Below, in pieces: positions 19,603 to 29,311 of a stretch of DNA of 33,642 nucleotides. The translations under genes and the position numbers were made by a program. Each line of letters begins with the position of its first letter. Positions within the stretch are counted from its first letter, which is position 1. The stretch comes from Gracilaria vermiculophylla (Eukaryota > Rhodophyta > Florideophyceae > Gracilariales > Gracilariaceae), in the NCBI GenBank assembly GCA_019155205.2, contig JAHNZQ020003150.1, positions 999,430 to 1,033,071 on the forward strand, given 5' to 3'. Below the pieces are notes generated by a model, which was not told the origin of the DNA, did not search any database, and worked only from the letters and a program-made list of their open reading frames with translations.

Positions 19603-19788
19603 ACCGCCGCCGCCGCCGCCGTCGCCCCAACGCCTCCTCCCACCGCCACCGCCACCGCCACCCCGCCCCCCCCCTCGACGCGTCTCTCGCTCGCCCCGCC
19701 CCCTCCGTCGCCCACACCACACGCGTCCGTCCGCGCCCCGCGCCCGCGCCGCGCCCGCCACCGCCGCCCACTTTATGCGCCCCCAGCC

Positions 19789-21360
19789 ATGACGCCAGCC
19801 GTCGCAGTCGCAGTCGCCGTCGTCCTGCTCGCCGCCTGCGCCGCCCCGCCCCGCGCCCAGATCGTCCCGCCCCGCGCGGACGTCTCCGACGAGGCGCTGG
19901 AGAACCCCAAATCCCGCACTCCAAGCCCCGAAAACACCAACCTGTTCCACCTGCTGCCCGACGCGCGCAAGTCGGCGCCCAGCCTGCTCAGCCGCCTGGC
20001 GCCCGTGCACCCCGAGATGCGCCAGCTGCTCGCGCTCGTCGCCGACGTGGACGTCATCGTCACCAACTACACGCGCGACCCCGCCGGCGCCCCGCTCACC
20101 ACCTGCAACTACCAGTCCGCCACCTCGGACTGGCACGACGCCGCCACCAACTTCTTCGACCACCGCGTGCTGGCCGGCCCCACCGCCGTGCCGGACATCG
20201 CCTGCGTCACGGACGCGTACGACGCCGCGCTGCAGAACGCGTCGCGCCGCGCCTCCGCGCTGCGCCCGCCCGCCTACTCGTCGCACCGCCTGTTCCGCCT
20301 CGTGCGCGCCTACGGCCGCAAGCTGGACCGCCTGGCGCCCGCGCTCGCCGCCGCCGCCGCCGCGCCCGGCTGGACGCGCTTCGCCGACGCGCGCCGCTCG
20401 GGCGGCCTGCAGCACGACGACCGCTCGCAGCGCTGCGTGCACGACTTTGTCGGCTTTGCCAAGCTGCGCGGCGCGTGGTACATCAACACGCGCGTCACCA
20501 ACAAGGACCCGCTGCTCACGCTGGGCGCCGGCGAGCGCCTCTTCCTCAACGAGCTGGACGGCGGGCTGCCGCCCGCCGCCGCCGCCGCCGCCGCCGCCGC
20601 TGCCGCCGCCCTGTCCGTCTACCCCGTCACGCTCGTGCCGCTCGGCTCGCCGACAAGGGGCGGCACGCGCGACGACAACAGCACGTTCGAGGTGTGGCGC
20701 TCGGACGCGTGGGTGCGGTCCAACACCGCCTTCGAGATTCAGACCGGCGCCGCGTTTGCGTCGCAGTTTGGCAACATCTTCTCGGCCGACAACCTCGCCG
20801 TGCGGCTGGCGCTGGAGCGCGGCAAGCACAGCGCCGAGCTGGCGTTCGACGCCACCACGCCCAGCAACATCGCCATCCTGGCGCTGCCGCTGGCCATGAA
20901 CGTGGTGCCCGTCGCGCTCATTGCCGACGTCAACACGTTGGGCATGCTCGTGTACACGCTGCTGACCGACGTGCTGACGGCCATCCCGCTGGCCATCAAG
21001 GGCATCGAGGTGCTGCTGATCGGCAAGCGCACCAAGCGCGCCGCCGTGTTCCGCATCAGCGGCGGCAACCTGTTCAGCCCCGACGACGAGCAGTCGTACA
21101 AGGCCGCCGAGCTGTGGGTGGCCGAGTGCCAGCCCATGAGCAACTACATCACCAAGGGGTCGTCGCTGCTGGCCGTGGCGCTGTTGTTCATGGTGGGCGG
21201 GCTCGTCGCCGAGGTGGCGGCCAAACACTGGGTGCAGCGCAAGCGGCGGCTCGACATTGAAAACTTTGTCAACGAGCAGAGCATTGCGCAGTCGCTGCTG
21301 TCGCCGCAGGCCGCCGCGCTCGTCATGGCTCAGGACAACGCCAGGGGCAAGCGCGACTGA
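19789..21360 (+). CDS. Predicted type I membrane glycoprotein, unknown family
   Basis: The product is 523 residues. The chosen ATG gives a clear signal peptide (residues 1-23, VAVAVAVVLLAACA core, cleavage near PRA/Q). The lumenal region has sequons NYT, NAS and NST, four scattered Cys (TTCNY, DIACV, QRCVHD, AECQP), and a poly-Ala insert near residues 263-275. Residues 360-412 form a long hydrophobic/amphipathic region (ALPLAMNVVPVALIADVNTL, then TLLTDVLTAIPLAIKGIEVLLIG) that might be one or two membrane-associated helices. A transmembrane helix follows at about 459-478, then a basic KHWVQRKRRL stop-transfer and a 45-residue cytosolic tail. Regions such as FEVWRSDAWVRSNTAFEIQTG look like a folded ectodomain. 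I do not recognise the family. A partial copy of residues 360-424 lies upstream. Confidence 0.85.
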   Translation: MTPAVAVAVAVVLLAACAAPPRAQIVPPRADVSDEALENPKSRTPSPENTNLFHLLPDARKSAPSLLSRLAPVHPEMRQLLALVADVDVIVTNYTRDPAGAPLTTCNYQSATSDWHDAATNFFDHRVLAGPTAVPDIACVTDAYDAALQNASRRASALRPPAYSSHRLFRLVRAYGRKLDRLAPALAAAAAAPGWTRFADARRSGGLQHDDRSQRCVHDFVGFAKLRGAWYINTRVTNKDPLLTLGAGERLFLNELDGGLPPAAAAAAAAAAAALSVYPVTLVPLGSPTRGGTRDDNSTFEVWRSDAWVRSNTAFEIQTGAAFASQFGNIFSADNLAVRLALERGKHSAELAFDATTPSNIAILALPLAMNVVPVALIADVNTLGMLVYTLLTDVLTAIPLAIKGIEVLLIGKRTKRAAVFRISGGNLFSPDDEQSYKAAELWVAECQPMSNYITKGSSLLAVALLFMVGGLVAEVAAKHWVQRKRRLDIENFVNEQSIAQSLLSPQAAALVMAQDNARGKRD

Positions 21361-21431
21361 CTGACTTTTTCGTGTTTCGGCAGTGCGCGCGCCGACTGCC
21401 CTTTGCTGCGCCCCGCGCCCGGCGCTGTGCC

Positions 21432-21756
21432 GACGACGGCGCGAGGGAAGAACGCCTGTTTGGGGTTGCGCTCTCAGCTCCGCAAGCCGCGTGCGTCGTA
21501 GCGACGTGTGTGCCGCGCGCCGCACGCCCGCGGCTCCGTGTAACACGGGTGCGGCGTGCCCAGCCCGCCGCGGGGGCTGTCTCAGCGCCAGCCCGTCGAC
21601 GACGCGAGGGAAGAACGCGTGTTTGGGGTTGCGCTCTCCGCTTAGCAAGCCGCGTGCGTCATGGCGACGCGTGCGCCGCGCGCCGCACGCCCGCGGCTCC
21701 ATGTAAAAACGGGTGCGGCGTGCCCGCCCGCCGTGGGAGCTGTCTCAGCGCCAGCG
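21432..21756 (+). repeat. Two-copy tandem repeat, unit about 166 bp
   Basis: Copy 1 (21432-21597) and copy 2 (21598-21756) both start GACGACG..CGAGGGAAGAACGC. Each continues with TGTTTGGGGTTGCGCTCTC, CAAGCCGCGTGCGTC, a CCGCACGCCCGCGGCTCC block, GGGTGCGGCGTGCCC and CTGTCTCAGCGCCAGC. By eye they are around 90 percent identical with small indels, so the duplication is recent. Confidence 0.8.
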
Positions 21757-21820
21757 CACGCGCCAAGGCGAGACGAGCCGAGCCGCAGCATGCGCAAGCG
21801 GGTGCGCGCGCGGCGGCGGC

Positions 21821-21879
21821 GGTCGGTCGGTCGGTCGGTCGGTCGGTCGGTCGGTCGGTCGGTCGGCCGGTCGGTCGGG
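21821..21879 (+). repeat. TCGG tetranucleotide microsatellite
   Basis: About 14 consecutive GGTC/TCGG units with one GGCC variant near 21865. It lies in the ankyrin gene's upstream region. Confidence 0.9.
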
Positions 21880-22228
21880 CCATCACGCGCGCGCGCGCCG
21901 CGCCACGCGCCGCGGGTCTCGGCGGGTCGTCCGCGCTCGTAGACGCGTTGCGCGCGGAAAGGCGCCGCCCCGACGGCGCGGCGCCGCACGCGGGGCCGGC
22001 CACGAGATCGCTGACGAGGTGGCGTCCCTTCGCATCCGCGCCGAATGCACAGCTGCGGCGCGCTGGCGCGCAGGTTGCAGGCGGCGCGTCACCCGCGTGC
22101 AATGCCGTTAAGTTGCTCGCTGTGCGCGCAGTGGGCGGCGGCGCGCCCGCACGCCGCCACAACGTCGCCGCGACCTCCGGCGTGGGAAGCAGAGCCAGCA
22201 TCCCGCCGAGAACACTGCTGCCTTCATC

Positions 22229-22817
22229 ATGCAAGACACCCTGGTCAGTCTGTGCGCCGCCGGACTGTGGGACGAGGCCGACGCGCTCATCGACCAACTG
22301 GTTGCGCTCAGCGAGCAGCAGCTGGCGCAGGCCATCCAGGAGACGCACGGCGCGCCCAAGTGGAGCAGCCTGCACTACGCGGCGCTGTGCAAGCCCACGC
22401 CGCGCACGCTCGACACGCTGATCGGCCGCGGCGCGGCGCTGGAGGCGCGCGGCAGCTCGGGCAGCACGCCGCTGCACCTGGCGGCGTGGAACGGCTGCGA
22501 GCAGGCGGCGCGGCGGCTGGTGGCGGCCGGCGCGCGCGTCGACGCCGCCAGCAACAACGGGCGCACGCCGCTCATGTTCGCCGCGCGCCGCGGCGACCGG
22601 CGCATGATGCGCGCGCTGCTGCAGCTGGGCGCCGACGCGGCGGCGCGCGACCGGCGCGGGCGGTCGGCGCTGCACTTTGCGGCGCAGAGCGGGCACGCGC
22701 GCGCGATGCAGGCGCTGCTCGACGCGGGCGCGGCCGACTGCGGCGACGCCGACGGCGTCACGGCCGCGCAGCTGGCTGCCAGCGCCGCCGCCGCCGCCGC
22801 CGCCGCCGGCGGCGCCT

Positions 22818-22869
<52 letters not shown>

Positions 22870-23164
22870 AGACGCGCGCTCGGACTGGACGCTGCGGAAG
22901 GCGCTGTCGGACGCGCTGGACGTGCGCGGGTGGAGGGCGCGGGTGGCGGCGCTGATCGGGCACGGGGCGGCGGCGGCGGGCTCGGCGCCGCCCAGCCCGC
23001 CGCCCAGCCCGGAGGTGGGCGCGATGAGGGCGGGCGGGGGGTGGGCGGCGTCGGCGGGCGAGCGACCCGTGAAGCGCGTGGAGCTGTACGCGGCGGTGGG
23101 GGCGGGGGTGCTTGTGAGCATGCTGCTGCCGATGGCGAGAGCGGGCGGGGCGGGGCGCAGCTGA
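22229..23164 (+). CDS. Ankyrin-repeat protein with acidic tract and C-terminal membrane anchor
   Basis: The product is 311 residues. Four ankyrin repeats occupy about 44-175: WSSLHYAALCK, then GSTPLHLAAWNGCEQAARRLVAAGARVDA, then GRTPLMFAARRGDRRMMRALLQLGADAAA, then GRSALHFAAQSGHARAMQALLDAGA, with the canonical TPLHxAA and G-A-D turn features. Residues 176-183 are Ala-rich. A nearly continuous Asp run (190-213) is followed by SDWTL (218-222), like SQDWTL in the 15894 gene. Residues 223-245 look helical; 252-262 are Pro/Ser-rich. A hydrophobic helix at 284-303 followed by a short tail suggests a tail-anchored protein with the repeats in the cytosol. Ankyrin repeats bind proteins; the partner is unknown. 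Confidence 0.9.
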
Positions 23165-23379
23165 GGGCGGTGGAAGGATAGGCACGTTAGGTATGCACGT
23201 AGTTGAAGTTGCAAGGTAAAAAGCAGCAGCGCAGCACTCGGCGGCGGGGCGCCGCGAAAGAGGAGCGAGCAGGGCGCAGGCGAAATTATCAGGCGGTGCG
23301 CTCGGGCGATGGGCGGCGGTGGACGCGGCGCATTGCATGGCCGCCGCGAATTGGGCTGGGGGCGGCGGGGGCGGCGCGG

Positions 23380-23385
23380 TTAAAG
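23380..23385 (+). promoter_or_regulatory. TATA-like TTAAAG upstream of 23447
   Basis: TTAAAG stands out in GC-rich DNA, 62 bases before the ATG of the next gene. A TATA-like role is inferred from position and composition only. Confidence 0.25.
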
Positions 23386-23446
23386 GCGGGGGCGCGCGGG
23401 CGCGGGCGCGGCGCGGGCGGGGGCGCGACGGACAGAGGGAGCGGGC

Positions 23447-24329
23447 ATGGAGGGCGCGGCACGAGCAGGGGCGCTGATGGTGGTGGTGAGCGTGCTGACG
23501 GCGGTGGCGGCGGCGGCGGGGCGGCAGGAGGATGCGACGACGGCGCCGCAGCGCGAGGAGCTGATCAACGTGATGTTCTACGTGGACAAGGGCGGGTGCG
23601 ACGTCGGGGCGGTGGCGGACGAGCTGCAGCTGGGGGCGCGGGCGCGGTGGGGGGGGCGGTGGGACGCGGGGGCGGCGGGGGCGTGGGCGTCGCTGTCGGC
23701 GGCGTCGGCGCGCGAGCGGTGCTACATCGCGTCGCACGCGGAGCGGCGGAGGTGCTGCGCAGCGGAGGCGGGGGCGGGGGGGGGGGGGCGCGGCGTGGAG
23801 CGGTGCGTGGAGGAGGCGGAGGGGTACTTTGAGTGGGCGGCGGACGGGGCGATCGTGCTGGCGGAGGACGACGAGCGGTTCGTGCAGCGCGAGCTGCAGC
23901 TGCTGGCGCAGGTGGTGCAGATGGAGCTGGGCGGCGGGGAGGGGGGCGGGGGGGGCGAGGCGAGGCGGATGGGGGCGGAGGAGGAGGGGCGCGCGGCGGC
24001 GCTGCGGGAGCTGGCGGGGCGCATGAAGGCGGCGGAGGCGGCGTTCGCGGCGGGGCGGCAGCGCGAGCTGCTGGCGGCGCGCGAGCGGCGCGCGTACCGG
24101 CGCTTCATGCGGCGGCTGCGGCAGTGCCACGCGGCGCGGCGCGCGGCGTCCTTCTTCGCCAAGCGCGCCGCGCGCTGGATGGCGTGCACCATGCTGCGCT
24201 GGGCGCGCGCGCGCGTGGGCTACTGCGCCGAGCTGCGCGCGCTGGACGCGCGCGACCGCCGCCTGCGCCGCGCCCCCGTGCACTGCTACGAGGCCGACCG
24301 CATGCAGCTGCTGCTGCGCGCGCGGCCGC

Positions 24330-24378
<49 letters not shown>

Positions 24379-24592
24379 GCCCACCGCCGCCGCCGCCGCC
24401 GCCGCGCGCTCCGCCGTCGCCACCGCCGCCGCCGCGCCGCCGCGCGTCGTCTTCGTCGACCTGCTGGCCGTCGGCAGCGGCGACAGCTGCCTGCGCGCCG
24501 ACCTCAGCCACGCGTGCTACGCCCTGTGCTGCGACACCATGTACCACGGCAGCCACTTTTGCCGCGACTCGGGCGCCACCTGCGTCGCCTAG
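23447..24592 (+). CDS. Predicted secreted protein with helical middle and Cys-rich C-terminus
   Basis: The product is 381 residues. The start is preceded by GGGC and gives a signal peptide (LMVVVSVLTAVAAAA, cleavage near residues 23-25). Next is a short Cys-containing region (CDVG, RCYI, RRCC, ERCVEE). A long charged helical stretch lies at roughly 140-235 (DDERFVQRELQLLAQVVQMEL, then LRELAGRMKAAEAAFAAGRQRELLAARERRAYRRF) and is probably coiled coil. A poly-Ala region at about 306-340 precedes a Cys-rich tail (SCLRADLSHACYALCCD, HFCRDSGATCVA) with six Cys in 35 residues. Cys pairing in the secretory pathway is likely. No known family was recognised. The small secreted protein at 25581-26033 also has a dense Cys tail, but the spacing differs. 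Confidence 0.8.
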
Positions 24593-24953
24593 CGCACGCG
24601 CGCACGCCTTCCACGTGACCAGCGCGCCCACGCTCGTCGCGTCACACACCGCGCCACGCGCCACCCGTCGGCAGCGTGGCGGCGCGCGTCGTCTCGCACA
24701 CGCCGCCACGCCCGCCACTGCGGGCGCCTCTGACGCCGCCGCAATCGGCCATTAAACGTTGCGCACGTTGCCACGCCGCCGCGCCGCGCACGTGCGCCAC
24801 GCCGCCGCGCCGCCGCTTGCGCGCGCGCGCCGCCGCGCGCCGCTATTTGAGCGCGCGCGCGTTGATCCGCGCGCTTCGCGCCCGCCCGCGCCGCGCGCCC
24901 GCCCCGCCCCGCCCCGCCCGCCCATCCCCCCGCCCCCGCGCCATCCGCACGCC
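24593..24953. other. Intergenic: 3' end of the secreted-protein gene and cyclophilin promoter
   Basis: TTAAAC at 24751-24756 is a possible 3'-end motif for the upstream gene. CTATTTGAG at 24842-24850 is the best promoter candidate for cyclophilin. A CCCGCCCCGCCCC run at about 24898-24925 could serve as GC boxes. No extra gene is seen. Confidence 0.4.
24842..24850 (+). promoter_or_regulatory. Candidate promoter motif CTATTTGAG of cyclophilin
   Basis: This TATA-like word lies 104 bp before the cyclophilin ATG and matches CTACTTGAG before the Cys-module gene at 8 of 9 positions and nearly the same distance. Confidence 0.3.
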
Positions 24954-25130
24954 ATGGCCTCCAACCCGCGAGTGTACTTCGACATGGAGATCGGCGGCGC
25001 GCCCGCCGGCCGCATCGTCATGGAGCTGCGCGCCGACGTCGTGCCCAAGACCGCCGAGAACTTCCGCGCGCTGTGCACCGGTGAGAAGGGATTCGGCTAC
25101 GCCGGTTCCATCTGTAAGTTGCCGCTCCCC

Positions 25131-25162
<32 letters not shown>

Positions 25163-25537
25163 GCCTGCTCACCGCGCCCGCCGCGCCCGCCGCGCGCAGT
25201 CCACCGCGTCATCCCCGGCTTCATGTGCCAGGGCGGCGACTTCACCAACCACAACGGCACGGGCGGCAAGTCCATCTACGGCCACAAGTTTGAGGACGAA
25301 AACTTCAAGCTCAGGCACACGGCCGCCGGCGTCTTGTCCATGGCCAACGCCGGCGCCAACACCAACGGCTCGCAGTTCTTCATCTGCACCGCCAAGACCG
25401 CCTGGCTGGACGGCAAGCACGTCGTCTTCGGCTCGGTCGTCGACGGGCTGGACGTGGTGCGCCGCATCGAGGGCGTGGGCTCGCCGGCCGGGCCCACGTC
25501 CAAGCCCGTCAGGGTGGCCGCCTCGGGGCAGCTGTGA
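24954..25537 (+). CDS. Cyclophilin A-type peptidyl-prolyl cis-trans isomerase, one intron
   Basis: Exon 1 (24954-25113) and exon 2 (25200-25537) encode 165 residues, the usual length of cytosolic cyclophilin A. The enzyme catalyses cis-trans isomerisation at peptidyl-proline bonds, assists folding and is the cyclosporin target. Visible active-site residues are R56 in [16 protein letters not shown] with F61, M62 and Q64, the [15 protein letters not shown] block, and W122 in [11 protein letters not shown]. No targeting peptide or extension is present. The start lies in GCCATGG, and exon 1 gives [17 protein letters not shown] as in the family. Splicing in phase 1 restores an unbroken family alignment (GSI/FHRV). 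It converges on the minus-strand gene, the two stops being 43 bp apart. This is the surest protein call in the window. Confidence 0.97.
25114..25199 (+). other. Spliceosomal intron in cyclophilin, 86 bp
   Basis: The intron begins GTAAGT, ends GCGCAG and interrupts the codon for F54 after its first base. A TGCTCAC word at 25166-25172 is a plausible branch site about 28 bases before the 3' end. The body is a CCCGCG hexamer repeat. The standard splice signals show major-class cis-splicing in this genome. Confidence 0.93.
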
Positions 25538-25550
25538 GCGCGCGCCCCCA

Positions 25551-25556
25551 GTAAAC
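25551..25556 (+). promoter_or_regulatory. Candidate 3'-end motif GTAAAC of cyclophilin
   Basis: GTAAAC lies 14 bases past the cyclophilin TGA in a 43-bp gap between convergent genes. Its reverse GTTTAC would be read on the other strand as part of the 3' region of the minus gene. Function is inferred. Confidence 0.25.
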
Positions 25557-25580
25557 GCCGCGCCCTGATGCGCCGCCGCC

Positions 25581-26033
25581 TCACAGCGCCGCGCGCCGCG
25601 CGCCCACGCGCATGTCGCAGAAGCCGCCCCCGCCCGCGCACGCCGCGCGCAGACACTCCTCCTCGCCGCCCGCCTCCACCAGCGCGCAGCACGCGTGGCA
25701 CCCCGACGCGCAGTCGCACCGCGCCGCCGCCGCCGCCGCCTCCGCCCCCGCCGCCGCCGCGCAGCGCAGCAGCGTCGCCGCCAGGTGGCTCGCCAGCGCC
25801 GCGTGGTCGTAGCACGCCGCCGCCCCGCCCTCCGTCTGCATGCCGTCGGCCGCCAGCGCCCGCCCGCCCGCGTACACGCAGTCGCCCAGCGCCGCCCCGC
25901 GCGCCGCGTCGCGCGCGCGCCGCAGCAGCCCGTCGTACAGCGCCGCCGACAGACACGCGCGCGCCCCCGCGCGCGCCCCCAGCTCCCACAGCCACAGCGC
26001 CAGCGCCAGCGTCAGCGCGCCCGCCGCCCGCAT
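25581..26033 (-). CDS. Small secreted cysteine-rich protein
   Basis: The product is 150 residues. Starting at the ATG at 26033 gives a textbook signal peptide (GALTLALALWLWELGARAGARA), the reason for preferring it to upstream in-frame starts. The mature part has about 12 Cys, most in the C-terminal half: RCDCASGCHACCALVEAG, then EECLRAACAGGGGFCDM. An Ala-rich helix separates the halves. It is probably extracellular and disulfide-bonded. No recognised family, no transmembrane segment. A CATAAGG word on the minus strand at 26084-26090, about 52 bp before the ATG, may be a TATA-like element. Confidence 0.75.
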   Translation of the reverse strand: MRAAGALTLALALWLWELGARAGARACLSAALYDGLLRRARDAARGAALGDCVYAGGRALAADGMQTEGGAAACYDHAALASHLAATLLRCAAAAGAEAAAAAARCDCASGCHACCALVEAGGEEECLRAACAGGGGFCDMRVGARRAAL

Positions 26034-29000
26034 CGTGCCCGCCCGCCCCGCCCGCGCCCGCGCCGCGCGCCGCGCCCGCCCGCCCTTATGCGCGCGCGCC
26101 GCCGCGCGCCGCAGGCGCCCATTCGCCGCGCGCGCGTCAGCGCCAGCAGCGCGCGCCGCGCGGCGCCCCCTCCCGCCGCCGCACAGCTTGTGCTCGCCCG
26201 CTCGCGTCGCGCGCGCCGCCGAGCCCCCTCCCCCCCGGCGCCACGCCGCCCGCGCCGGCGACGCCCGCGCCGCTCGCCTGCGCGCGCGCCTTTCATTTGC
26301 CCGCCCCAGCATGTCGCCTGCTTGGCGTTGCCCGTGACGGCGCCCGTGCCTCTGCCAATGGGCTGCCCGCTCGCGCTCGCGTCCACCAGCGGCGCGCACC
26401 TCTTCTGACGCGCGAGGGGAGGCGCGCCCGGAGCGCTGGCGGGAGCTTGGCCAGCGCGCCGATTGCCCCCGCCTTGCGGCTCACAGATGCGCTGCCTTCA
26501 TGGCCCGTTCACGTGCGTCGCATCTGCATTGCAGCGCATGTCTCATCCCACGGGAACTGTCGCCAAACACAAACACGCTATCAATGGCGGTCACAACATG
26601 ATTTCGATCGTGCAGATCGTGTTCGGCAGAATGCCCTCTGAAAGCTCGCAGCGCTGCAGGAAGCGCATTACATGCCCGAGTGGTGCTTTTCCATCTTCCC
26701 GAGCGCGACAAAACATGTTGCCCATTTCCCATTCATTTCCTTGCGCCCTCGCTCACCATCTGTCCGCGCTCCAACAATCGCTTGCAGCCCGTTCCAAACC
26801 TGCGCAACCATGAGCACAGCGCAGGCGCACACAACTCGCACGTGCAGGCGGGCGGGCGACGGCCCGAAACGCCCTGCTGATCGCTTTGAATGGAACGCAA
26901 TTCTCATGTAATGGTTCAAACCAATCTGCTGCCGTCGCGGGGCTGCAGCCACCATGACGCGACGTTCTGACGAGACACGCACTTCAATTCGTCATCGGCA
27001 CCACATCCGTGCGCCTCTGTGCACAGATACGCCACGAGGCTGCGCACCTGCCGTTCGCCTTTGCTGCCCCGTTGGTACCGATCCCTGTCCGTCGTTCCAG
27101 CGTTTCGACACGCAGCACCACAACACGCTCAACGTGCCATGAGCAGCAAATCAGCTCGCCATTGCGTCCGTACAAAATCCCTAATTCTTCTACCTGCATA
27201 CACTATGTTCGTCCGACGAGCTTGCTCGACGGTCGCACTCTGAATGTCGCGTGATCATTAGCGGAGATTCTCTTCACACAAAATCACGCGACAGTTTCTC
27301 ACTTTGTCCCGTGCCATTGGCGGCTGCATCCAGCCAGTGACTCGTGAGAAACCACTTCAACGGCCAAATCTCGTTCCACCGCGCCGTGCGTAGCTCACCA
27401 ATGTCAAAACATGCATGGCTCTCATTTGCCCGTGTTCATCTCCAACAAAAAGCGTCAGAGCACGCCGTGGCGTGGATCCAACACGCTCTGTTGCTATGGA
27501 ATGATCCACGCATCACGTTCTTCGTTGGCCATTGCTCCGACCTTTCGGGTCCGCTCCCCACTCTGGTTTCATGCCCAGCGACTTTACATTGCTTGCTTTT
27601 CATCTTTGCAGAGCTCTTTCCACTGCTACCAGACGTACATTTCTCGAGTGTTCGAGCGCTTTCCTAATTACATTTCATGATCACCCGCGGTCCAGATATC
27701 TTCCCCCAGTGAACTTGTCTCGACGTCCACCACATCACGTCCTCGTTGGCAAAGTTTTCTCAGGTACACACAGACGACTCTGCTGAGAAAGTTCTGGAGC
27801 ATGCATATCTATCTGAAAGGATGAAATTTTTTGAAGATATTCAAGAATGTAGAAAGTTGAAAGCGTTGTCGATCCATTATCCGAGAGAAGCTGAGCGGCT
27901 GTTGTGAGAAACGGCCGTACACAGCGGCTCCATTAAAGCCATTTCAATTCAGTCATTTCTCTCTCCCTACCGAGTGCAGATGTTGGAGTCCGACAGAGAG
28001 ACGCAAGTTGTGAGAAAAGAGCTCAATGTGTACTCGTTTGAAGAAAGTTGTAGTCAAGAAGATGCCTCCCACATTTGAGATAATTCAAAACGTTTTGCTC
28101 TGTACAGAACGTGGTACATAGACAGAAAACTATTCTTGCGGAGGAGGTGAAAAGTTCTCTGAGGACATGGCGCCTGATAAAAAGCCCATTTTAAGTCTCA
28201 GATACTTCACCTCCGTCTTCCTGGCCATCCGCGGTATCAAACCCATTCGAAAACTCAACAATGTGATCTTTTGCAGTTTTTGCGCAAACGAGAGGATCAC
28301 GTGTGTTCTGAGAAAAACGATTACTCTCTTGTAGATGTAAGAAAAATGAAATCGTGCAACTAGACGACCCTGATCCACTCAGAGAGCTACAGAGGGGAAG
28401 TGAAAAGATGACTCTTCTTCTTCATTATAATAGACGTCAAACTTTAGTTTCTACACCAACAAAAACTTGTCTTACAGATATTTCTCTACCCTCAAAAAGG
28501 CAAGAATTTTGCATGTTACTTCCAATTGAAGTCGTCGGAATGACTTTTGTTTGCCTCCTCGACGATATTTGAGGAATATACGGCGGCGACTCACGCTCGA
28601 AAATGGGGAGCGCAACATTATATGGTCACAGTTTTTCTGCACTGCCGACACACGGCTGCATCATTGCACTTTCTTTTTTTAAGCAACTTGCGACTGGGTG
28701 CAAACTTGGACTCTGTCCAACAAACCACAATGTCAATGTTACTGCGAATCTTGTCTCTCTAGATTTCTTGGTTTTTGTTTTCAAAGCCTTCCGGTCGAAA
28801 CCTTCGATCGACTTTTTTGACTTTGAGAGTCTTGCCGGCGTCAAGCAGGCCGAAGGTACGTTGGTGCGTCGCGCAATTGTCATTTCTAGTCCCACTTTTG
28901 CGTGCTGGTCAACTATTCATTTCTCTGGAACATCGCAGTGGCTCGGGATGCTCCAAAGAGATACCGAATCATCGTCTTGAACATATTTTGAAGATGGAAT

Positions 29001-29311
29001 GTCTGGCACCAAATATCGTCTTTGAGAGCGTCTACTGTTGCCCGAGGATCATGATCGCAATTGCTGGACTGCTTTTGGAAGAAGACTGTTGGAACGGACA
29101 ACTACAGCGCAAGTGCGCTTTGCACAACATACATATATATAACAAATGAGACACAATGAAGGAACATCAAGAGCCACACTGCTTGAGCACTCAAAGACAA
29201 AGCTTGAAGTTGATGATATGATGGTGTAGTAACAGATGGCAACGGAGGGGTACGAGCAGGAAGCTGGACATAGAAAGAATAGAAAAGAGAAAAAGAGAGA
29301 AAACGAAAAAA
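26034..29311. other. Exit from the island and gene-poor DNA before the second 5S block
   Basis: G+C falls from extreme values before 26.5 kb to about half by 27 kb and to AT-rich by 28 kb. Open frames up to about 125 codons occur on both strands but none has recognisable protein character or domain. The last 120 bp resembles the 3' flank of the other type A 5S genes. I saw no RNA gene or mobile element that I can support here. Confidence 0.45.

Larger units (their letters stand above)
21361..22228. other. Intergenic region with tandem duplication and TCGG repeat
   Basis: This gap holds a two-copy direct repeat (21432-21756), a TCGG tetranucleotide array (21821-21879) and the presumed promoter of the ankyrin gene. 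Open frames cross it only because stops are rare at this composition. A GTTAAGTTG word near 22104-22112, about 120 bp before the ATG, is the only A/T-rich element near the start. Confidence 0.5.

Noticed and set aside
18760..19788. N-terminal extension of the 19789 protein through the upstream open frame
   Set aside because: The ATG at 19789 gives a proper signal peptide. The upstream part is low-complexity plus a degraded copy of the C-terminal segment, more likely a duplicate remnant. Noted as an open question in findings.
26463..29300. Several plus and minus frames of 60-125 codons between the island and the second 5S block
   Set aside because: They overlap one another on both strands, lack domains and composition expected of genes here, and no splice-linked gene could be assembled by eye.
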